Shown here: positions 1 to 6,819 of the stretch, in pieces
Position numbering within the stretch: the stretch's first letter is position 1
Layout: the number at the start of each line of letters is the position of its first letter
Origin: an uncultured Collinsella sp.
GTDB taxonomy: Bacteria; Actinomycetota; Coriobacteriia; Coriobacteriales; Coriobacteriaceae
DNA: 16,886 bases
Direction of reading: 5' to 3'
Assembly: GCA_900551815.1 (NCBI GenBank)
Contig: URXE01000051.1
Coordinates: 1 to 16,886, forward strand
The notes under the pieces: generated by a model
Database searches by the model: none
What the model was told of the DNA's origin: nothing
Seen by the model: only the letters and a program-made list of their open reading frames with translations
Program-made: the position numbers and the translations under genes

Positions 1-170
1 TCATGTATGCCCGCATGATCCTGGTCGTCGCCAACGGCGAGGCCAAGGCTCAGGCTGTGCACGATATGTGCTATGGCCCGGTTACGCCCGAGTGCCCCGC
101 TTCGATTCTGCAGCTCCACACCAACTGCGTCGTCGTTGCTGACGAGGCCGCTCTTTCGCTCTGCGAGTAA
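1..170 (+). CDS. nagB: Glucosamine-6-phosphate deaminase, C-terminal fragment (runs off left edge)
   Basis: The frame is open from the left edge (codons begin at base 3) to a TAA at 168-170, giving the last 55 residues. The pattern GEAKAQAV, then GPVTPECPASILQLH, then VVVADEAAL is the characteristic end of NagB, where the corresponding Bacillus protein reads GPVTEEVPASILQKH. The family converts glucosamine-6-phosphate to fructose-6-phosphate and ammonia in the cytoplasm, feeding amino sugars into glycolysis. The catalytic core is upstream of the window, so activity cannot be judged. An intrinsic terminator starts about 30 bases downstream, so this is the last gene of its transcript. Family assignment is fairly sure; the rest of the gene is unseen. 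Confidence 0.85.
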   Translation, partial: MYARMILVVANGEAKAQAVHDMCYGPVTPECPASILQLHTNCVVVADEAALSLCE

Positions 171-200
171 CGCGACCAAGCGATCTTACATAGCTTTTCA

Positions 201-229
201 AAGGGCCCTCGCTTTGCGGGGGCCTTTTT
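201..229 (+). terminator. Intrinsic terminator after nagB
   Basis: A 9-bp stem GGCCCTCGC / GCGGGGGCC (204-212 with 216-224, one T-G pair) closes a TTT loop. It is followed by TTTTT and preceded by AA that can extend the stem. It lies about 30 bases past the nagB stop. Confidence 0.9.
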
Positions 230-230
230 A

Positions 231-619
231 GTGGACATAGGCCGTGGCGCATGCATGACGGAAACCTTGCCGCATGCTTGACTGGAGGGTTTGAAATTTT
301 GCAATTCATTCTATAGCAGATTCTATGCACATTTGCCACCATAGAGTCGCAGGCGGTAGCGAGGAGTAGGCGAGTTGCGCAACTCAAATAAAAACAGTCG
401 ACTGCGCTACACTGCAAATGGGATGGGACATGCTGGCAAGCGCATTGACCTGCGCAAAGACCTATTGGTCGAGGGATAAGTTACCATCGGGCCTCGCTGT
501 ACAAAAACTTGCCAAACACGTACCGGCAGACAGCCAAAAACTCTAAGTCACGCTATTCACGGGGTGGCTCATATGGTTCTGCAGCTACGGTGTCCATATG
601 GTCGAGTTGAGGAGCAGGT
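231..619. other. Intergenic region between nagB terminator and the STAND/SARP regulator
   Basis: I see no convincing gene here. Bases 290-345 are AT-richer than the surroundings and hold a weak promoter-like pair, TTGAAA (291-296) and TATAGC (312-317), but the spacing is only 15. The last 50 bases carry the inverted repeat listed separately and a possible 17-codon leader ORF (573-626). Minus-strand open frames here have no family signature and no good ribosome binding site. Confidence 0.5.
570..600. promoter_or_regulatory. Inverted repeat CATATGG-N17-CCATATG upstream of the regulator gene
   Basis: Two 7-bp perfect inverted arms (570-576 and 594-600) end 19 bases before the regulator's start codon. 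Arm length and position would suit a dimeric DNA-binding protein, possibly the downstream regulator acting on itself. That is inference: 7-bp arms can arise by chance, and no promoter elements are clearly placed. Confidence 0.3.
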
Positions 620-3616
620 ATGGTAAATGATCTGGGCAATACGGACGGCCTCGAGTTGATGCCGACGGGCGGCGACTATATGGTGCGGCGCGATCGCTTG
701 ATGAACGAGCTCATCGTTAAGGGGCGCAAGGCAGGAATCGTTCTGCTTTACGCGCCCGACGGGTTTGGTAAGACGTCGGTATTGCTGCAATACGTGCAGG
801 AGGTTAAATCGGACCCGACGCGAGGGCCGGTTCGGATTATCGAGGCAGACCGCGCGATTGGACGCGAGCTCTTTATGCAGCTCGAGGTTGTCGCCGATGA
901 GCTTAAGGACAAACCCCATTCGCTCGTTGCGATCGACAACGTGCCCAATCTCGAGCAGCGCGAAACCGAGGACCTCATCGATCGAATCCGCAGTTTGCGT
1001 GCTACGGGGACGGGGGTCTTTATTGCCTGCCGCCCCTCCAACCGATTGCTTATCCACGGGTTGGGCGATTCTGTAAAAGTCAATGCGCAGATGCTCAAGG
1101 TGCACGCCTATGAGTATTCGTCATGGGCCACGGCGTTCTCGATCAGTACATCGCTCGATTTTTATCGGCTCACGCAGGGTGTGCCCGAGCTGGTATCTGC
1201 CCTGCAGACGGGAATGTATGGACAGGGCGATGTTGCCGGGTTGCTCGAGAACGAAATCGTCAACGTGTACGGTGCGGCGCTGGCCGATCTCGCATCGCTC
1301 GAGAACAACCTGTTGTTTACCGTTGCCTGTTTGATGGTACTGATGGGCGAGGGCGGCATTGCGGAGCTAGAGGCGTGCGGTGTGAGGCTTTCGATGGTCG
1401 ACCAGTCCTTCTTTGTGCGCGATTATCCGATTTTTGGCGTGGATCCGTCTGATCGCACCTTTAGGTGTTTGGGTGCTAAGGACAATGCGCGCCTGAGGTT
1501 GCGAAAGCTTGTTGCCGAGATCCGTCCCGAACTTGTATCGCGGGCTGCTCGCATTTTGATTAAGGCAGGCCGATGCGATTTGGCCATGGACCTGGCCGAT
1601 GCGTTCTTGGACCGCCGTGTGGTGTTGGAGCTAGCCGGGCAGTATGGGGCCGATCTTGCCCTGACCGGGCATGGAGGGGACATTTGCCGTGCGGCGTCGG
1701 CGATGATTAATGCGGAAAAGCAGGAGCAAGAGCCGGCGCCCGCCGAGGCACTCGGCGTGTATCTGGCAGCTGTCAGCGTGTGCAATACAAAGCTGGCAAG
1801 GTATATGGCGTCCGTTATCGAACGTGCGGGTGATCAGGCGGCGCACGAGCTCGACCCCGCTACCTGGAAAATAGCCCAGGCGCTCACTATCGCCTTTTAC
1901 GGCGACAATGACCTGGGGCTTCCCGCTAACCCTGTTTTGCAAGAACAGACATCCTGCGAAGTGCTCGACATACTGTCCGCGCATATTGAGGTCAAGCGCC
2001 ACCTAACCGAGCGAGCGGAAGATGGCAATGTTCTCGCGAAGCTCAAGGCATGCAAAGCCTATGATTGCGAGCTCGACATCGCGGGGATTCTCATACAGGC
2101 CGACCATATGCTGGTGGAGCTGTTCGACGGCTCGTTTGCTAAACCCGACGAGCGCGATGACAAGATGGCGCAGTTACTCGAGGCGCTCGATATCCGCGGG
2201 CTTAAGGCGCCATCCATTTGGCTGCGTATGGTGCTGGCGGCGCGGCGCCTGCTCGCGGGCTTGCCCGTGACCGACGACGTAGCGTTTGGCGAGCTCGACC
2301 GCTTTGCGGTGCGTGTTCGCGACAATCAAATTCAGCTGTTTGGACTATTGCTGGAGGGCTGGCAATCGCTGGCGGAGGGGCGGCCGGTCAATGCAAAGTT
2401 CCGTGCGGTCCAGGTGCTCAAGCTCGCCGACGAATCGATTACGTACATGCGCGAAAACGCATTGCTGCTGGAGCGCGTGGCGTATCTGCGCAATACGTCG
2501 CTGGTATCGGTTCGCGAAGAGGCAGAGCTGCTCGATATTAGCAAGACGCAGGTCGGTGGCTCAGAAGCCTGGATCGTGGCGCTGCATCTGGCCGCTGCGG
2601 GCCGCGATAGCGATCTTGCCGCTTGGATGTCTATGAATCGCTCGGGGATTTTAGACCCATCGTATCGGCTTTTTGCGCGTCTTGCGATGCATTGCCTGGG
2701 CGAGCCTGCCGTTAGGATTCGCAAGAAGCTTCCGGTGCGCGAGCTGTCGCGGTATTCACTACGCGATGACTTTGAGGGCGAAAGCGAGCACCTATTCCAG
2801 GCGGGCGAGGTTGAAGCTGTCGATACGATCGGTCATATTGAGATGCGCATGTTTGGCGCGTTTCGCGCCGAGCGCGACGGTTTTCCCATCACGGATAAGA
2901 TGTGGCGTCGCAAAAAGGCGGCAACGCTTGCCGAACGCCTTGCGTTGGGTATGGACGCCATGGTCGACCGCGAGACAATCGCCATGGAGTTGTGGCCCCA
3001 TGCCGAGTTTAACGCCGCGCGCAACAATCTGTATTCGACGGTATCGCGCTTGCGCTCGGCTTTGGGTCCAACGCCGGATGGCAAGTCGTGCGTGCTCATC
3101 CAAAACGAGTGCATTGGGCTCAACAGCGACTACGTTAAGACCGATGTAAGGCTCTTTGACCAGCTGAGTCGCGAGATCCTGGGAAACCGCATGGGTGCGA
3201 GAGGGCCTCATCTGGTTGAGCTCTGTCTTAAGGTTGAGCAACTCTACGCGGGCCCGCTATATGTTCCCACCGGTTGCAACCCCACGTTCTTTACGCGCAT
3301 GCGCCACATTATGCAATCCAAGTACATCGACTGCATGATTAGGGGAGCGAATACCGCTCTCGAGGAAAATGACCTGCAATCGGCAATTTGGCTCGTGGAA
3401 TCGGGGCTTCGCCAGGAGACGGCGCGCGAGGACATGGTTCGCTGCGCCATGCGCGTTTACGGCGCAGCGGGACGACGCCGCGATGTTGTTGAGCTGTACA
3501 GCGGCCATATGCACCACCTAAGAGAGCAGGTTCAAGGCGTGCCCGAGCCCGAGACAAGGCGTCTGTATGAGCGCCTGGTCGAAGGCAGACTCAAGCGCGT
3601 GCTTGTCGAGCGATAA
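620..3616 (+). CDS. Large ATPase transcription regulator with C-terminal SARP-type wHTH and BTAD domain
   Basis: This 998-aa protein begins with a P-loop ATPase region. A Walker A-like APDGFGKTS is at residues 45-53 and a Walker B-like LVAIDN at 102-107, as in STAND regulators of the MalT/AfsR type. A long, mostly helical middle (about 200-730) is probably TPR-like. At about 735-830 there is an OmpR-type winged helix (IEMRMFGAFRAERDG, RRKKAATLAERLAL, ARNNLYSTVSRLRSALG), and at about 835-990 a bacterial transcriptional activator domain. The ATG at 620 has GAGGAG at 609-614, five bases upstream. The likely role is an ATP- and ligand-dependent activator in the cytoplasm; ligand and targets are unknown. 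It is monocistronic and converges on yhbY. A sugar-related role because of nagB next door is only a guess. Confidence 0.8.
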   Translation: MVNDLGNTDGLELMPTGGDYMVRRDRLMNELIVKGRKAGIVLLYAPDGFGKTSVLLQYVQEVKSDPTRGPVRIIEADRAIGRELFMQLEVVADELKDKPHSLVAIDNVPNLEQRETEDLIDRIRSLRATGTGVFIACRPSNRLLIHGLGDSVKVNAQMLKVHAYEYSSWATAFSISTSLDFYRLTQGVPELVSALQTGMYGQGDVAGLLENEIVNVYGAALADLASLENNLLFTVACLMVLMGEGGIAELEACGVRLSMVDQSFFVRDYPIFGVDPSDRTFRCLGAKDNARLRLRKLVAEIRPELVSRAARILIKAGRCDLAMDLADAFLDRRVVLELAGQYGADLALTGHGGDICRAASAMINAEKQEQEPAPAEALGVYLAAVSVCNTKLARYMASVIERAGDQAAHELDPATWKIAQALTIAFYGDNDLGLPANPVLQEQTSCEVLDILSAHIEVKRHLTERAEDGNVLAKLKACKAYDCELDIAGILIQADHMLVELFDGSFAKPDERDDKMAQLLEALDIRGLKAPSIWLRMVLAARRLLAGLPVTDDVAFGELDRFAVRVRDNQIQLFGLLLEGWQSLAEGRPVNAKFRAVQVLKLADESITYMRENALLLERVAYLRNTSLVSVREEAELLDISKTQVGGSEAWIVALHLAAAGRDSDLAAWMSMNRSGILDPSYRLFARLAMHCLGEPAVRIRKKLPVRELSRYSLRDDFEGESEHLFQAGEVEAVDTIGHIEMRMFGAFRAERDGFPITDKMWRRKKAATLAERLALGMDAMVDRETIAMELWPHAEFNAARNNLYSTVSRLRSALGPTPDGKSCVLIQNECIGLNSDYVKTDVRLFDQLSREILGNRMGARGPHLVELCLKVEQLYAGPLYVPTGCNPTFFTRMRHIMQSKYIDCMIRGANTALEENDLQSAIWLVESGLRQETAREDMVRCAMRVYGAAGRRRDVVELYSGHMHHLREQVQGVPEPETRRLYERLVEGRLKRVLVER

Positions 3617-3647
3617 AAAACGGGCGTCCGAATCAATCGGACGCCCG
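3615..3647 (-). terminator. Intrinsic terminator of yhbY overlapping the regulator stop codon
   Basis: There is a perfect 11-bp stem at 3621-3631 with 3637-3647 and a 5-base loop. On the minus strand it is followed by TTTTTT, because bases 3615-3620 on the plus strand are AAAAAA. Those A's include the last two bases of the plus-strand gene's TAA. On the plus strand the hairpin is followed by CAGACTTG, so it should end the minus-strand transcript mainly. Confidence 0.85.
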
Positions 3648-3676
3648 CAGACTTGCTCGGTATGACCAGCCGGTAT

Positions 3677-3976
3677 TTAGACGAGCTTGATCTTCTCGAT
3701 ATCCTTGCGCGAGGACTCGCGATACAGCGAGAACTTGCGGCCGATAACCTGAACGACGTCGGCGTGGCAGCGCTCGGCGAGCTCCTCGGCGGCCTCGCGG
3801 GCAGAAAGGCTGGAGCCGTCCAGTACGGAGCACTTAACGAGCTCGTGCTTCTCCAGGTAGGCAACCGTCTGCTCGACGGTGCCCTCGTTGACATCGGACT
3901 TACCGATGATGATGGCGGGGTTGAGGTGATGGGCCATGCTGCGAAGCTGCTTGACCTGGGCTCCTGTCAGTGCCAT
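3677..3976 (-). CDS. yhbY: CRM-domain RNA-binding protein, YhbY family
   Basis: The 99-aa protein matches the whole length of the YhbY family. Near the N-terminus is MAHHLNPAIIIGKSDVNEG (residues 14-32), including the GxxxxxEG loop (25-32) typical of the CRM fold; then LEKHELVKC (41-49) and VQVIGRKFSLYR (75-86). YhbY proteins associate with the pre-50S ribosomal particle and help large-subunit assembly. The gene ends in a strong minus-strand terminator 30 bases downstream. The ATG at 3974-3976 has only a modest purine-rich sequence upstream (AGAAAGCGAG), so the start rests on family alignment. In many actinobacteria and firmicutes yhbY sits with obg or nadD; here its neighbours are unrelated. 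Confidence 0.9.
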   Translation of the reverse strand: MALTGAQVKQLRSMAHHLNPAIIIGKSDVNEGTVEQTVAYLEKHELVKCSVLDGSSLSAREAAEELAERCHADVVQVIGRKFSLYRESSRKDIEKIKLV

Positions 3977-4134
3977 GGGTTCTCGCTTTCTATGTATGGG
4001 GCGCCCCGCAATGGGGCCTTAATCTACGTGAGCTGTCCCACGATAGCGCAGGAACGGCGCGGTGTGGAGCGCGTTTGCCCAGTTCAAAAAGAATGCGGAT
4101 GCCGAGTGAGTGGGCGGTGCGGGCTGCGAACAGG

Positions 4135-5022
4135 CTATGAGCTGGGCGCGGAGACCGGCTCCCATGCAATAAATGCCCAACGAATCTTGCGGATATGATC
4201 GAGCATATAGCGCCCCTGCGGCACGCCCTTGGAGCCCGGCTCACCGGCATGGGGATTCTCGATCATGTGCTGGGCGATGTAGTCGCGCAGACGGTCGATC
4301 TTATCCTCGTTGCCATGCTCGAGCATGCGAGAAAAGTCTGCCACGCCCGCCTCGAGACTATCGAAGGTGTCGCGACGGGGCGATTCAAAATACGTGACCT
4401 GCGGCAGCGCACCCATCTGAATAAGGATGTTAAAGGCGTACACAAAACCATTGCTACAGGTAACCGAGGCGCCGATGGCGTTCATCAGGTGCAGGTCATA
4501 GCGCGGGCTGGAGTTGGCAACCATCGTGACGGCACAACGCCGACGAGCCGTTCGATCAAGCTTGGCAAGCGCACCTTTTAGATTGGTCGTGGTGACAGAG
4601 CGACTGGCAAAGGCAACATCTACCGCTTTCGCGACCGGCCCAACCAGATCCCAATCATCATCCCAGGCAAGCTCAAGCGGTGTAATAAGATCCTCGAGCC
4701 CATAGTACTCAATGCCAGCATCAAGCGTGCCCAACATGGCAGGAGAGAAGTCGGCAGCAATCACGGGATGCCCAGCCTGAGCAAGCGGAATAGCAATCGA
4801 CCCAGCCCCGCACCCCATATCGAGCACCGACTCGCCAGGCTCAAGCGCCAACAGCTTTATAAAATCCCGAGCATACGGGGCAGTCTCCAATGGCCGAAAA
4901 TGCCGAGCACGCTTATCCCACTCAAAAGAATCATCAGCCCGATGCCGACCAGCTTGCAAGCGCATCCATTCGCCATTCCAATCAGCAGAAAGAAGCTCAG
5001 AGCGAGCATCCCCATCAGTCAC
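4135..5022 (-). CDS. Class I SAM-dependent methyltransferase, substrate unknown
   Basis: I place the start at GTG 5020-5022, giving 295 aa (VTDGDARSELL). It has a textbook AGGAGG at 5030-5035, seven bases upstream. An in-frame ATG 20 codons further up would add a spurious hydrophobic leader translated from the ribosome binding site and terminator. Motif I, VLDMGCGAGS, is at residues 66-75 and the acidic VIAADFS at about 88-93; both are standard SAM-binding features of the Rossmann-fold family. The N-terminal WNGEWMRLQ and FEWDKRARHF segments resemble those of small-molecule methyltransferases often found in anaerobes near metal or corrinoid genes, but no substrate can be named. The stop is 158 bases before yhbY. 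An attenuator-like hairpin precedes the gene. Confidence 0.8.
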   Translation of the reverse strand: MTDGDARSELLSADWNGEWMRLQAGRHRADDSFEWDKRARHFRPLETAPYARDFIKLLALEPGESVLDMGCGAGSIAIPLAQAGHPVIAADFSPAMLGTLDAGIEYYGLEDLITPLELAWDDDWDLVGPVAKAVDVAFASRSVTTTNLKGALAKLDRTARRRCAVTMVANSSPRYDLHLMNAIGASVTCSNGFVYAFNILIQMGALPQVTYFESPRRDTFDSLEAGVADFSRMLEHGNEDKIDRLRDYIAQHMIENPHAGEPGSKGVPQGRYMLDHIRKIRWAFIAWEPVSAPSS

Positions 5023-5041
5023 GGGCCAACCTCCTAGCAAC

Positions 5042-5152
5042 AAAAAAGCGACTCCTCCCAAAAGAAGAGCCGCAACCAGCATATATCAGAAAGAACCGAT
5101 CCAACGCCAAACTGCCATACCAGCAAAGTAGGGCAGAAGCGAAGCGACTGCC
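5042..5152 (-). promoter_or_regulatory. Candidate transcription attenuator in the methyltransferase leader
   Basis: On the minus strand a stem GCGGCTC / GAGTCGC (5067-5073 with 5048-5054, one G-T pair) is followed directly by TTTTTT (5042-5047). It ends only six bases before the methyltransferase ribosome binding site. Upstream, a hairpin GGCAG-N11-CTGCC (5132-5152) contains AGTCGCTT, an exact repeat of the terminator's 3' arm. It could instead pair with the 5' arm and prevent termination. The hairpin and U-run are seen directly; the switching is inference. The simpler alternative is that this is the terminator of the upstream DUF711 transcript, with the methyltransferase promoter inside it. 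Confidence 0.4.
5078..5110 (-). promoter_or_regulatory. Weak promoter candidate for the methyltransferase
   Basis: On the minus strand TTGGCG (5105-5110) lies 17 bases from GATATA (5082-5087). An alternative pairing is TTGGAT (5099-5104) with TATGCT (5078-5083) at spacing 15. Both fit consensus poorly. If used, transcription would begin at about 5071, inside the terminator-like hairpin, which would rule out the attenuator model. Confidence 0.2.
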
Positions 5153-5187
5153 AAAGGGATAGAACTCAACCGAGGTCCCGTTGTGCG

Positions 5188-5329
5188 GGAGCCCCGCCGC
5201 CGGGCGGCAGACATATAAGGTCGATCGCGAGTTCCGCACGAGCCGGAGAGCACTAAATGTGCTCTCCGTGCGAGTCAGGACTGTCCGAGCAGGCGACCTT
5301 ATATGTCTGCCGCCCGGCGGCGGGGCTCC
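5188..5329. repeat. 142-bp palindromic element with 36-bp perfect inverted repeats and an inner hairpin
   Basis: The left arm 5188-5223 and right arm 5294-5329 are exact reverse complements over 36 bp. Each arm contains its own small palindrome (GCCGCC-G-GGCGGC) and a TATA-containing stretch. Inside, a second perfect hairpin (10-bp stems 5244-5253 and 5259-5268, loop TAAAT) sits near the centre. No open reading frame with a family signature lies in it. It begins 18 bases past the DUF711 stop codon, so it would form a giant hairpin in that gene's 3' untranslated region. No obvious target-site duplication flanks it. It could be a non-autonomous mobile element (MITE-like), a dispersed REP-type repeat or an RNA-stability structure. 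Confidence 0.85.
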
Positions 5330-5346
5330 TCGCCCGAACCCCTCAG

Positions 5347-6711
5347 CTAGTTCTTCAGCGAGTTCAGCGGCGCCGGGAAGCGTCCACCGCGGTGGGCAAG
5401 CACGGTGCCGGCGTTGGGGTTCACCGGCATGATGGGCGCACGGCCAAACAGGCCGCCGTACTCGACGCAGTCGCCCACGCCCTTGCCAATGGCGGGAATC
5501 ACGCGCACGGCCGTGGTCTTATTGTTGATGACGCCGATGGCCATCTCGTCGGCGATGATGCCGGCGATGGTCTCGACCGGGGTGTCGCCGGGGATGGCGA
5601 TCATGTCCAGGCCAACGGAGCACACGCAGGTCATGGCCTCGAGCTTCTCGAGCGAAAGCGCGCCGGCCTCGACGGCAGCGATCATGCCGGCGTCCTCGGA
5701 CACGGGGATAAAGGCGCCCGAGAGACCGCCCACGCTGGAGCTGGCCATGACGCCGCCCTTCTTGACGGCATCGTTGAGCATGGCGAGCGCACAGGTCGTG
5801 CCGGGGCCACCGCAGGTGCCCACGCCGATGATCTCGAGGATGCGCGCGACGGAGTCGCCGATGGCGGGCGTGGGAGCCAGCGACAGGTCGACAATGCCCT
5901 TCTCGACACCCAGGCGATGGGCGGCCTCGCGGCTCATGAGCTCGCCGGCACGGGTGATCTTAAAGGCGGTCTGCTTAATCTTCTCGGCGACTTCCATCAT
6001 CGATGCGGAATCGGGCAGCGTCTCCAGGGCTGCAGCCATAACGCCGGGGCCCGAGACACCTACGTTGATGACGGCGTCGGCCTCGCCACCGCCGTGAACG
6101 GCGCCCGCCATAAACGGGGAGTCCTCGACCATGTTGGCAAAGCAGACAAACTTGGAGGCGCCAACGGAATCCTCATCTGCCGTAAGCTTGGCGGCATCGA
6201 TGATGGTCTGAGCCGCCATGAGCACGGCATCCATGTTGATGCCGGCGCGCAGGCTGGCGACGTTGACGCTGGAGCAGACACGGCTCGTGGTGGCGAGCGC
6301 CTGGGGGATGGACTGGATGACGCGGCGGTCGGCATCGCCGATGCCCTTCTGAACGAGCGCGGAGAAGCCACCCAGGTAATCGATGCCGAGCGTCTCGGCC
6401 GCGCGGTCGAGGGCATGCGCGATGGGGGTGAGGTCCTCATCCTTGCAGCACGCGGCGATCTGCGCCACCGGGGTGACGGAAACGCGCTTGTTGACGATGG
6501 GGATACCGTACTCGCGCTCGAGGTTCTCGGCGGTCTCGACTAGGTGTTCAGCCGTGTGCGTCACGTGGTCGTAGATCTTCGTGCACATGCGGTCGAGGTT
6601 CTCGTCGCCGCAACCCATGAGCGAAACACCCATGGTGATGGTCCTGATGTCGAGGTTCTGCTCCTCAACCATGCCGCGGGTTTCCGCGATTTCTGCGGGC
6701 GTGATCGCCAT
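5347..6711 (-). CDS. DUF711 / UPF0210 (PFL-fold) protein
   Basis: I start this at ATG 6709-6711 (MAITPAEIAE), giving 454 aa, the usual UPF0210 length. AGGAG at 6719-6723 is seven bases upstream. A longer frame starting at 6768 would begin inside a hairpin. Family landmarks are EIAETRGMVEEQNLDIRTIT at the N-terminus, IYDHVTHTAEHLV, FVCFANMVEDSPFMAGA, INVGVSGPGV, GTCGGPGTTCALAMLNDA and SVGGLSGAFIPVSEDAGM. The known structure of this family resembles the pyruvate formate-lyase barrel, but no reaction is established. In many genomes it is preceded by a small ACT-domain gene (UPF0237); none is present here. It lies 108 bases after metH and may be a read-through member of that operon. The 142-bp hairpin follows it. 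Confidence 0.85.
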   Translation of the reverse strand: MAITPAEIAETRGMVEEQNLDIRTITMGVSLMGCGDENLDRMCTKIYDHVTHTAEHLVETAENLEREYGIPIVNKRVSVTPVAQIAACCKDEDLTPIAHALDRAAETLGIDYLGGFSALVQKGIGDADRRVIQSIPQALATTSRVCSSVNVASLRAGINMDAVLMAAQTIIDAAKLTADEDSVGASKFVCFANMVEDSPFMAGAVHGGGEADAVINVGVSGPGVMAAALETLPDSASMMEVAEKIKQTAFKITRAGELMSREAAHRLGVEKGIVDLSLAPTPAIGDSVARILEIIGVGTCGGPGTTCALAMLNDAVKKGGVMASSSVGGLSGAFIPVSEDAGMIAAVEAGALSLEKLEAMTCVCSVGLDMIAIPGDTPVETIAGIIADEMAIGVINNKTTAVRVIPAIGKGVGDCVEYGGLFGRAPIMPVNPNAGTVLAHRGGRFPAPLNSLKN

Positions 6712-6756
6712 CCTTGCACTCCTATCTGCCAAAACGAGCATAGCCTTATCTATTCT

Positions 6757-6794
6757 AACGTGCCGCACGTGCCAAGTGGCGCGTGCGGCACGTT
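6757..6794. other. Strong hairpin between metH and the DUF711 gene
   Basis: Perfect 13-bp arms (6757-6769 and 6782-6794) are extended inside by GCCA/TGGC (6771-6774 and 6777-6780) with one T-G pair, giving roughly 18 bp. On the minus strand, the direction of both genes, the base run after it is AGAATAG, not a U-tract. It is therefore a poor intrinsic terminator there; on the plus strand TTTT follows. It may attenuate or stabilise the metH messenger 3' end. Confidence 0.6.
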
Positions 6795-6819
6795 TTGGTG
6801 CTCGGTTGTTTCCGTTGTG

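Noticed and set aside
4003..4017. Terminator after the methyltransferase gene
   Set aside because: The GCCCC/GGGGC hairpin has only five pairs and no U-run on the minus strand, so it is too weak to call.
5023..5082. Hydrophobic N-terminal extension of the methyltransferase, suggesting a membrane anchor
   Set aside because: The extension translates the terminator-like leader and the AGGAGG site. The GTG at 5022 with ideal spacing is the better start.
5188..5329. CRISPR array or integron attC site
   Set aside because: There are only two arms, in inverted orientation, with no repeat-spacer series and no attC core pair.
5257..6543. Plus-strand open frame of 428 codons opposite the DUF711 gene
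   Set aside because: It is antisense to a well-conserved gene, is rich in Gly/Asp/His/Ala as reversed GC-rich codons are, and has no family signature.
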